In this document: positions 25,821 to 35,740 of the stretch, one piece after another
Layout: every line of letters begins with the position of its first letter
Numbering within the stretch: the stretch's first letter is position 1
NCBI RefSeq assembly: GCF_019649055.1
Contig: NW_026570344.1
Coordinates: 186,001-250,000, forward strand
Direction of reading: 5' to 3'
Length of the DNA stretch: 64,000 bases
Source of the DNA: Paramacrobiotus metropolitanus
Lineage: Eukaryota > Tardigrada > Eutardigrada > Parachela > Macrobiotidae
Notes under the pieces: model-generated
Seen by the model: only the letters and a program-made list of their open reading frames with translations
Databases searched by the model: none
Told to the model about the DNA's origin: nothing
Position numbers and translations under genes: made by a program

Positions 25821-27763
25821 TCAAGTTTCGATGCCAGTTGCTTCTTTGTGCATACCGGCAAAATTCAAAAGGAAACGTTGTGTCCAAATATTCCACTTAC
25901 AAATCCAGTCGAGATCGATCGTGCTGCTGTCGATAGTCTGAAATTCGTCCCAAAAACCATCAGACAAGGAATCCAAAACGTCCCGACTGAAATCCAGACC
26001 AAACATTAGGTCGGGATGTACGAATACCGATAATTATCACGGAGATAAAATTTATTGTTTGTATTAATAAGTATATAGAGGGTAGTATGATAGTACTGTG
26101 GTGTAACTACCATCAGTATTACGAATCTAGCTGACGGCTGAGTAGTGTGCAGTGTGCACCTGTTTTTTATATGTATCAGTATTTCTACCAACTCCCAGAA
26201 TACTGTATGATTTATGCATAATCTGTATAATTAGCTAGGGAAGATTACTTTTCCAGCTCTTCTTTTATCGTGGTATTGACTTTTTCATCACGCAGTAGCT
26301 TTAGCAATGTCCTTTCTTCTTGTGGTTTCAAAGGTCCAATAAATCTGGCAATGTACGAAAACCAGCGGTAGTCATCCCAGCAGATGCCCCATTCCAGCTC
26401 ATCTTGCTTCCTGGTGTCAAACCAGCGATCATCCCAGTAGTAAGTAAGTGTGAACCAGTTTTCCCGCTCGAATTCGCCGTACAGTGTCGCCATACGCAAA
26501 TGGATGTTGCGAACAGTGGACGGAGCGACAAAGATCCAGCAAAGGGCGATTTTAGGAATGATCAGATTGATAAAGGTCATGGTTCGCAATGGTGGCATTT
26601 CATCCGAATACCTTCAATGACATAATTTAGCTTTATACCATTATTGCATCCTTTTGCGGGCTATTGTGATCACATAATTATTCATTGTACCAAACTGTAC
26701 TTTACCGTACGTATGTGAATTACTACCGGCTAGAGCATGGTAAACAACGTGACTGTCGGTAGACAAAGTCAAGCACAAGCCAGAACTTCATTACGGTGCT
26801 TGCTAGCTAAAACCGTAGTAAAACGCAATCTACTTACTGCTTACTGTGTTTCGTCTTTCTTAAATTTTTTGGCATCCTGTGTCCCGTCGTTCTGTTTTTC
26901 TGGAAATCTACAAAACGACTACTAAAAATTGCAGACACATTCTGCAGTTAAATTCTTTTTCCATCGTACAGATTATCGTAGTGGATAGCTAGTTCATCCA
27001 TGAAATGGTGCCAAAATGAAAAGGAAGACGTTGTCGATGCGGCGCCGGAATCAGCCGGTCGGAAAATGATCTCCTTCGTTTTTGGACTAATGCACGCAGA
27101 TTGACATGCACGGATTCTTGCTTCGTCGGCACGATCCGCATCCAGCTGCAGTCCAGACCATGGTGAACTGTATTATAAAGAAGTAAAAACAGCACACTTT
27201 ATTATGTTAATAGGTATCTCCGATTGTTTCAGTAATGACCACTACAATACATTTTCGTGATCGGATACAGTTTATTGATGATACATAATATGGTTACCGC
27301 ACATCGCATACTACCCGAGCAGTTCACAATTGAACAGTTTACTTACGCGCCGGTTCCAAGGTAAAAAACGCAACTTCATCGATGTGGGATGATGGATCAT
27401 CAATGAGTTTGCGCCAGTTGCGACATACACTAAACAAAACCAATTAAACGCCGGTAATTGTTAAGGCTAAGCTTCCATTATGAGACACGACCACGAGGTC
27501 GATATTACATTTCATCAAATAGGTTTAAATTTCGATTTATCAAGTAGGGCCATTACACTGCCACAATAATTAATAATGAGGTAAGTACTACTGGACGAGT
27601 ATAATCGCTGATGAAGTGGAAAACCATATTAATGCGGCGATCGTGCGCGGAGTCGATTTTACCGTCGTATTCTTCTTAAGGTAACAGCGTCCAGCCTGTA
27701 AAAGATCTCCAAAATAACTTCATTTGGCACATCTGCAAACGGGTTCGGCATTTCCTTTGCCAT
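25821..27763 (-). CDS. F-box protein, cluster copy A (possibly defective)
   Basis: F-box proteins bring substrates to SCF ubiquitin ligases. Exons proposed: 27663-27763 (MAKEMPNPF, then F-box VPNEVILEIFYRLDAVTLRR), 27347-27429 (VCRNWRKLI), 26970-27167, 26249-26611, 25821-25986. The later exons match copies B and C: TKEIIFRPAD, FIGPLKPQEERTLLKLL, and the C-terminal block DSLSDGFWDEF..DLDWICKWNIWTQRFLL. All joins keep frame except exon 2 to exon 3: the good donor at 27346 ends in phase 1, but the family-matching frame of exon 3 needs phase 2. Copies B and C have no intron there. Either a nonconsensus splice site is used or the gene carries a frameshift. Same strand and order as copies B and C. 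Confidence 0.65.
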
Positions 27764-28972
27764 TTCAAACCGCAATATTTTAACTCCCTTTTTAGTCAGC
27801 GAGCTCGACTAACGGACTGCACGCACGCGTAAACCAAGAAAAAGTGCTTTTCTCTACAAGGCGTAAGGCGCTCTCTTGTAACGATGGAAGCAGAACTTGA
27901 TAAAACTGTAAACGATAAAACGGAAGCAGAACTTGATAAAACTGTAAACGCGCTTACGAACAGATGAGATACTTTACACTACAGAGCAAGAAACGCAGTT
28001 CACTTTTCGGGCGCAATTCCAGTTTCGGACAAACACAGCACCCAATTACCGTACTGTATGCACTGATGGGACTCACCAGTTTGCAAACAGTAACATCACT
28101 ACAACTCTACACAGCTGTATTAAAAGGAGCAGCTTGAGTAACCCGACAACGAGAAACGTGCTGCGGCAAGCTGGGCACGGTGCGTCGATCGACAGCGATT
28201 ACATTATTATATTTCCTGTTTCCCAGCATGGCTGCTCAGTAGAAACCGGTTGCATATTTAGTTACAATTTTCCTTGAGTTGCACTGTGAGTAAACGTTTC
28301 TGGATTTCGTTGCACTTCCGACAAGTAGCACCTATCACTATACAGAAAACGTTGAAGGTGAAATTCTGCCGGTAAAATTTTCCATTATTTCACACCGTAA
28401 AAAAATATTTGTTTCACGGCGCTAACAAATGTATCAGTTTAACCGTTAATCTATTTGCAGTAGTAAGTAGCACAAACGGCGTACCGGCCTTTTCGTTGTG
28501 CCACTTACCACTGAATATTAAAGGAAGTTTAGAAACAATTTAGTTGTGATTCGTACAATGCGCAATATTTTTCGGCAGAAATCAGAATAAGGGAATGCCA
28601 GTACTTCTATCCAAACAAAGTGTAAAAAACTAAGAAAGTACTTACTCCAGTACAACAAAACGAATACAAAAGTGAGTTTATCAAAATCTGTAGGGTGTTT
28701 CAAATGAAGATGCACAGAAGCTACCAATTATAATTTACAGAATCAATATTAATGTCTGAAGTTCCCAATACAAGTGTCAGATCCATTTCATGAACTTAAG
28801 CATTGAGTCAGTCACCGACCATCTTTGCTTCTGACATTCCGAACGCAAAAAAAGACATTGTAACAGTGATAATTAATTATCACAGATACGAAAATGAGCA
28901 AAATATTTCTTTCGAGACACCGTACAGCGATCACACAATTGTGAAAAAAACACAGCCGTGCGTTGCATCATA
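27764..28972. other. Intergenic, F-box copies A and B
   Basis: No gene was seen. It includes a short tandem duplication at about 27886-27957 (two copies, period 36 bp, each starting GGAAGCAGAACTTGATAAAA). Confidence 0.45.
27886..27957. repeat. Two-copy tandem duplication, period 36 bp
   Basis: The stretch beginning GGAAGCAGAACTTGATAAAA at 27886 recurs at 27922 almost without change. It lies about 120 bp upstream of the F-box copy A start and may be part of its promoter region. Confidence 0.6.
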
Positions 28973-30639
28973 TTACGTAAGAGACCACACCCGGACGCCT
29001 GTCACCGGTCGCATATCACAGACTGAGACGAAATAGTGGAAGAGAAATCGCAACGTCCACACATCAAACTTATGCAGCCATTCGAGGCTGATATCCTCCA
29101 GCTCCAAGCTCTCGAATTCGCCCCAAAAATGGTTATGGAAGGTCTCGGCAACGTCGCTACTACAACATCAACGTCGTTTTATACCAAAAGATCGCTTAAA
29201 AAAAGAAAATGGGGCGTACTCCTGCAGCTCTTCGCTCAGTTTGCGAGACGTATCTTCACTGCGGAGGCAGTTTAGCACCAACTGTTCCTGCTCGGGAGCC
29301 AGTGCCCCGGCGCATTCCGCCACATATTTCGCCCAAGCGAAATCATCCCTTGATGACCGGAATATATCGATGTTCCGGAAATCTCCACAGTAAATTGTGG
29401 TATTGATACTGGCTTCCATGACAAACATGCGGCTGAGTTCCAGGGACGCCACCAGTGTGACATTCCGCAAACAGACTTCTCTGACTATCCCCGAGCAGTC
29501 GTATAACCAGGCCATGACAACGGAGGGGAGTGTTAGACCGACGAAATTCAAACGTGACAATACGAAATCATCTACCGAACTGAAAAAAAAATCAATGAAA
29601 TATGACGGTTTTGGCGTGTTAAAAACACGATTAAATTCCTGTTATTTATCTCAAAACGCCATCCGAGTGAATTCGTCCTGGACAGTAATTACATACATAT
29701 CATTATTTGCAATTACTCTCGTAAATGTGGCAGATTTATCCACAGCTGTAAAAGACTGTTTTCACGCAGTCTTACAGTTGCTTAAAACATCCCCGGAGAG
29801 CCTCAATAAGCACGCAATATCCCGAAAATGACCAGATTGACGAAGCGCGAGTCGCAGGATGGAAGGTAATGTCCCGGGTGCCGACTCCGACACAGCGCGC
29901 GTAAAGTTGAGTTATCGCGTTAGCGTAAGCGTCGAATGTCCAGGTTTCCGATCCACGAGGTGTCCGCCGTCCAATCCATCCCGTTGAGTTGATTTCAAAG
30001 CGGACCTGCACGTGACATGCACCATAGGGATCGCAAATTAATTCGTTCCATTTCGCGCATACTCTAAAGCAAGAACCCAACACGAATGAAGTACTGCCTT
30101 ATAGCCTACACACTCAGCACTGCATAAATACACTGCATACAGTCTAGTACAGATAATATAATATATTATATTATATAGAATATACTATATTAAAAAATCA
30201 TATCGTTATTGCCTTCTGTATATACTCTGTAAATATGTGGCAACGAGTGAAAGCATGATCTGGCCACAAAGTTCTAACTCGTACATTTGTTCGTGAAAAA
30301 AGAATTACGGCAACATCACAACGAAAAATCCTTTTCGAAGAAACGAAGACTCAACAAAAAAGTACTGTATATAGAGTACAGTACACACACACCGATTGCT
30401 AATACATACCATAAACAAACAGTGGCAAACATATTTCCAGGATATGTATGTAAGTAATGGATCGTAAAATCTTAAAGAGCTAATCGCTAAATTTCTAGAT
30501 GTTTTTACCTGCGAATCCATTGTTGCCTTCGCGTATCGAGTGCCGATAATATCATCTGCAAGAGCTCAACGGGCAGATAATCGACGTCGCACTCATCATC
30601 CAACAAGGTTTCCAACTCTAATAACTCATCCATCTCCAT
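28973..30639 (-). CDS. F-box protein, cluster copy B
   Basis: Complete four-exon model: 30509-30639, 29776-30063, 29220-29579, 28973-29159; 966 nt, 321 residues, every intron phase 2. Acidic N-terminus (MEMDELLELETLLDDE), F-box YLPVELLQMILSALDTRRQQ then VCAKWNELICDPYG, split by intron 1 inside the F-box. The rest has no domain I can name but is conserved in copies A, C and the relative at 55.8 kb: VGVGTRDITF, LRNVTLVASLELSRMFVMEA, ECAGALAPEQEQLVLNCL, and a Trp-rich C-terminal helix block (LEDISLEWLHKFDVWTLRFL) ending HYFVSVCDMRPVTG. Expected role: substrate adaptor of an SCF E3 ligase via Skp1; the substrate is unknown. Confidence 0.82.
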
Positions 30640-31315
30640 CTTCCTAACTGCCAGAACATGTTCAACATAACATATTGACACTTTAATTCTTCAATTTCGG
30701 TAGGATTTTAAGATTAGACCCAACCCCTGCACATATGGAGGCCCGAAAAGCTTCATTCTTAATGGGAATACAAATTGTTTAAAATTTTCAAACTGAATTC
30801 GAAGAAGCACCGTATAATACGAGTACAGATCTGTACATGGCAAATGCTATACGTACCATGGCACATTAATTTTGATGTTATCATCTACAAACGCTCGTGC
30901 AGCGGTTTTAACTTCTCAGAGTTCTCACATGACAACAGTGACAGTGGCTTCTCAGCTTTTGTCTTAATCCTCTTTTCTGGTACAATTCATCAGTTCTGAA
31001 TAATATTGACGTAAACCATGAAAAGATTCTTACTGTCGAATTAAACAGCAGCATCTGGACAAGTTAAGGCGGGAAATTTCGTCTAACAAATTCGCTTCCG
31101 GTACCTACGGGCTACGGCGCTGCCTCTTTACAGTACACAACCTCCCGCATTTCTCCAGTGTTCAGCGAATTGTTTCCCAGTTCGGTGATCACTTATTCAA
31201 ACAGGCGTCGCTATTAATAGTGCATCAAAATCAAATCATCCCCATAAAAATAACAACAAATTCCATATAAGTACACAAACTTATATAAAAACCGAATTCG
31301 GAAATCAGCTCAGTT
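30640..31315. other. Intergenic, F-box copies B and C
   Basis: Spacer of about 680 bp between the copy B start and the copy C stop. No coding exon was recognised. Confidence 0.4.
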
Positions 31316-34300
31316 TTAAACCACCGGAATATGTGTTACCGGTCGCAAATTGCAAACCGAAGCGAAATAATGGAATAGAAATCTCGTCGTCCACACGTCA
31401 AGCTTGCGCAGCCACTGCAGTCCGATATCCTCACTGTCCATGCTTTCTAGTTCGCTTCGGAAATTGTTAGAAAACCTCTCCACCACGCCGCGACTAAGAC
31501 ACATATTAATAAATTTAAAACACACGTTAATTTCAGTCATCGAGGTAGTGGGACCAATTTCTCCGTTTCGGCAATTATTTACTGGAAAGCATACGCACGT
31601 TTGTAACGTTTTCATCAGCTTCTGGAATAAATCCGCACTGTGTAAAGAGTTGAGAACCAGCTGCTCTTGCTCGACACAAAGTGCTCCAGCACACTGCGCG
31701 ACGTATTTGTCCCAGACGAAATCGTCCATGGTAGCCGCGCCGAAGAGATGAGCTTGCTCGGAACTTCTAACGTCGATCTTGACATTTATTTCGGCTTCCA
31801 TGACAAACATTTCACCAAAATCCCTCATCGCCATTAATATTACCTTTCGAAAGCAGATCTGTTTAAAGGCCTTTGGACAACAAGATAGAACATTCATATA
31901 CAAGGTTGGAATTGCCGCGTTTACAAAGGTCAAGCGTGGCAAAAGGAAGTTTTCCGGTTCTCTATGCAACATAAAAGACTTATCACTGCGTATACAATAC
32001 ATACATGTTCAACAAGGCCGTGTCCATGCTGTTTAATTATTTGGCGGTGTAAGAGTAAAGTAGTCACAAAAATCATCAGCAAATTAAAGTTTTCGTTATT
32101 GTTAAGCGAAGCAAGAATGCTATCACAACTAATGCGCTTTTCCGGAAATTAGTTCAGACAAATTATTTTGAAGTATTGTATCCTCGCAAAAAAATCAAAT
32201 CAAAATCATATCTTCCAATTATAGAACATACGTATAATTTCGTAAGATATAGTAGATATACAATCCTGGTATATCCAGATTCAGATCTATATGGCCACGA
32301 ATGGGATACACCAGAGCCGGTAAACCAGAAAAGACTGACCCAAACCAATATTATATTCTGAAAGCCCGTAGTCGAAAACCCGGCCAGATAGTATTCATTT
32401 CTTTCTGAACCTCTCCCGCTTCGAACGCCAAAGCGGAAGAGTTGACTACCTTCACGCAATGCAACGAAATTATTATAATAATAATTATCATCGTGGTATT
32501 TTTAGCCACGCAATGTTGCCACGTAAACCAACTAAATTATAGTCAAAAAATGAAAGTCCGCTCTACTGATTAAATTATCAAATGAATTTAATTAGCAGAC
32601 CATTATTACGGCAAGAACAACTACGTATGTAACGTTGTCATCAAGTACGATTTCTGCACTAGTGCCGGCCGAGCAGCTATCGCTACGCTGTCACTAGTCA
32701 CGACCATGATTGTCTGTTCAATCAGGGATCGAACTACCGCCACTGTTCGGTGCACACACCCGTTAGTTCAGCGGGTGACCGAAATACCACTATAGTGTAG
32801 TTGACACAGCCCGCTAGGCCAGTAAGTGACCAAACTACCACAATAGTTCGGTAGGTGTGCGGGTGGCCGAGCGGTGACTACTGTCCCGTGCAAAGAACTC
32901 GTTAGGCGAGCGATTAACTGAGCTGTCACTATTGTCAAGTGCACAGAGCGCGTTAGAAAACCGGTGACCGAGCCACCACTACTGTCCGGTGCAAAGAGAT
33001 CGCTAGGTGAACGGGTGACCGAGCGGTCACTACTGTCCAGTGTGCAAAGCCCGTTAGGGAACGAGTAAACGAGCTGTCACTACTGTCCGGTGCAAAGGGC
33101 GGTTAACAAGGCCCGGTTAACACCGAACCGCGGTTAACAAGACTTTGGTGAACGAGCGACCGAACTGACCCTCTAGGTTAGGGAGTAACCGAATTGTCTT
33201 AACCCTCCAGTAACAAGACTAGGTCAGCGAGTGACTGAACTACTGTATGTCCAGTGCAAACGTTCTGGGAGTTAGTAGATTAGTACGTGGAAGACAGGGG
33301 TAGGTTCGTTTCGCGGATTCAAAATAAATTATTCGTAGATCCAAAAACCAGAATTAATGTCTTCCAGTACTCAGAAACAATAAACCGAATTTTCTACCAA
33401 ATCTGCCTTTTTATGCTGTTTGGCGACATAAGATATTAACAATAAACCCATGAAATTATTGGAATAGACCGGCCGTGGACCACAAGAAACGCAGAGGCAA
33501 AGCAGAAGCTGTTTTTTAAGCTACCGGTACTGTCCATAGCACAGAACCCGTCAACTGAACGAATGACCGAGCTGACACTACCGTCCAGTTCACAGAGCCC
33601 GTTAGGCCTACGAATGACCGAGCTACCGGTACTCTCCCGTGCACAGAGCCCGTAAGGTCAACTATGCCGTTAGGTACTATCCAATGCACAGTGCCGGTTA
33701 GGTGAGCGGGTGACCGAGCTACCTCTACTGTCCAGTGCACAGAACCCGTTAGGTCAACGAGTGACCGAGCTACCGGTACTGTCCAGTGCAAAGAACCCGT
33801 TATTTGAGCGGGCGACCGATCTACCGCTACTATCCAGTGCACAAAGCCCGTTAGGTGAGCCGGGTGACCGCGCTACCACTACTGTCGAATGGCCGGGCTA
33901 CCACTACTATCCAGTTCACAGAGCCCGTTAGGTGAGCGGGTGACCGAGCTACCACTAATGTCCAGTTCACAGATCCTGTTAGATAAGCAAGGTATCACTA
34001 TTCACTATTGACCGGACATATATTAGCGGGCACAAACCATTCGCCAGTGACAAAAGCCGGCGAAGTGACCGAGTTACCGAACTAGTGATAGTGTCCAGTG
34101 CACTTGCACTATTTCAGATTTAGTACCCTATAGACAGTGAGATTTCGGATTTCTTTTCGGGTAGAGGATATAACAAAAATAATCTGTGCAGCCACAGGGA
34201 ATGCTTTCGACCTTAAGAGAATCATGGAGTTATTTTTATATAAAATCCGTGCTTTTGCCTTATTGTGATGTACCTATCGATCATTTTTCGACGAAATATA

Positions 34301-35056
34301 GATGTATACCAATAAGTATTCATTAAAATTAAATCATTAAATTAAATAAAGTGGCCGTGGTCCGTGGACCACAAGAAACGCGGAGGCGAAGCCGAGGCTG
34401 TTTCTTGTACTATATACTGTCTTACAATTGTTCACAACGATGTAACAGGGCCACCAAGAGCAGGTGATATCCGGCATATGTCGAGGCTGACAATTGTATC
34501 GGTACGCGTATGCTACCGGTGGTACCGACACTGCGATAAATGACAACCTCTCGAGTGTCCACGCCAATGCAAAGATTAAAAAAGTGGACACTGTCGTCCA
34601 GATAGGATTCCCACCCGTCATCAGATTCGTCGTCCCCGTCGGCATCGTACCGGCATGGTTTGAGCCACCCTCCAGAATCTGTCTCTAGGCGGACATACGG
34701 ACGACAGGCGCCATGAGGTTTGCAGATCAACTCATCCCATTTCGTGCATGTTCTGTAGCACAACATGTACAGTTTGCGTGAATATGATAGTAATACCCTG
34801 TGGGACGCAGTTTAAATCGGCCTGACCAACGAAAATTCTTTACAGCGGCTAGCTGATTGATTAACGGCAGTTGACAAAGTATATTCTGAGGCAACATACA
34901 GTACTACAGATTCAGTGTTTCTGCACGTAAGGATACCATCGTTTACCTGCGAATCCCGTGTTGTCTGTAAGTATCCAGTTCCGATAATACCATTTCCAGC
35001 AGTTCTGTAGGCAAATCATCGAAGTAAAACTCGTCATCATTAAAAACCGTCTCCAT
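31316..35056 (-). CDS. F-box protein, cluster copy C, with repeat-filled intron
   Basis: Four exons: 34947-35056, 34426-34752, 31599-31961, 31316-31493; 978 nt, 325 residues, all introns phase 2 as in copy B. F-box DLPTELLEMVLSELDTYRQH plus CTKWDELICKPHG; downstream blocks CIGVDTREVVIY, PRLTFVNAAIP, EMFVMEAEIN, QCAGALCVEQEQLVLNSL and DIGLQWLRKLDVWTTRFLFH align with copy B. Intron 2 is about 2.46 kb, against about 200 bp in copy B, because it holds the 51-bp minisatellite element. Treating the two halves as one gene rests on matching phases, the same exon boundaries as copy B and the lack of any other partner exons. If splicing across the repeat fails, the gene would be split. Confidence 0.78.
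32663..33520. repeat. Minisatellite array 1 plus hairpin tail (composite element)
   Basis: Degenerate tandem units of about 51 bp (consensus words ACTGTCCAGTGCA, CAGAGCCCGTTAGG, GCGGGTGACCGAGCTACCAC) run from about 32663 to 33255. An AT-rich tail follows and ends in a diverged copy of the hairpin motif (ACAAGAAACGCAGAGGC) at 33482-33519. The tail words match the tail of the next unit, so this is one of two head-to-tail copies. It lies in intron 2 of F-box copy C. Confidence 0.85.
33521..34412. repeat. Minisatellite array 2 plus hairpin tail (composite element)
   Basis: About eleven units of a 51-bp repeat from 33523 to about 34110, then a 260-bp tail containing GACGAAATATAGATGTATAC and AAATAAAGTGG, ending in a 38-bp near palindrome at 34371-34408 that starts ACAAGAAACG and ends TTTCTTGT, followed by TACTATATAC. 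The same tail and hairpin occur in reverse orientation at 58058-58300. Confidence 0.88.
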
Positions 35057-35740
35057 GCAATAATGATTGATATTTATTCCAGCAGGACCAGCACAGTCAA
35101 GAATTTTAAATTACACGACTGTGAAGAGCATTGACGAACAAACCATTCATTTTCGCATTTGATAACCGAAAAAAGGTGCGCAGATACGAGGAACTACAGA
35201 TATTTGAAACATAATCCGATTTTTATTAATATATGTATAGATATCTATATGCGCGAGTACAGTACTGTGCGCAAAATGTGCTTTAAGACCGTTCAGAATA
35301 AACACATGCCACTTGCTAAAAGTGGAAGAAACTGCCTCGTACTCTTACGTTTTGTAAAGTATGAAGTTCATCGAGGTTCGGCACTCCCAAAACAGAATAC
35401 GCACATAAGCGTGCCTAAAATAATGCTGCACGTAATTTGTATATACGATCTGTACAATACTTTTACTGTTCGCATAGGAAACTGCTACCGGCGATAGTTT
35501 AAAAAATCGATTCCTGGTGCAGTTTATGCGAGTGCAGATATGTGAGTTAGTTACAGTTGCAGAAACAGTGCAAAACAATTTTATCCCACCTTATTCGAAA
35601 CAACAACTTACAGTACTTGTATGATGTATCAACAAATATTTTTCTAATATTTGGCAGTCTAATATATAATTAAGCAAGCACTGCAACAGAAACCAACAAA
35701 AAACAATATTATTTAAGGTGTTCTGGCGATTGATGTAGTA
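35057..35740. other. Intergenic, no gene seen
   Basis: Lies between the start of F-box copy C and the stop of the sarcosine-oxidase-like gene. AT-rich; open frames on both strands are short and unsupported. Confidence 0.4.

Noticed and set aside
33516-33842. Repeat protein encoded by the minisatellite
   Set aside because: It lies in an intron of an F-box gene, has no ATG context or splice support and degenerates at both ends; kept only as a low-interest finding.
31316-35056. Two separate genes, an F-box fragment at 34.4-35.1 kb and a C-terminal fragment at 31.3-32.0 kb
   Set aside because: Splice phases and exon borders match copy B exactly when joined, and neither half has other partner exons, so one gene with a repeat-expanded intron is simpler.
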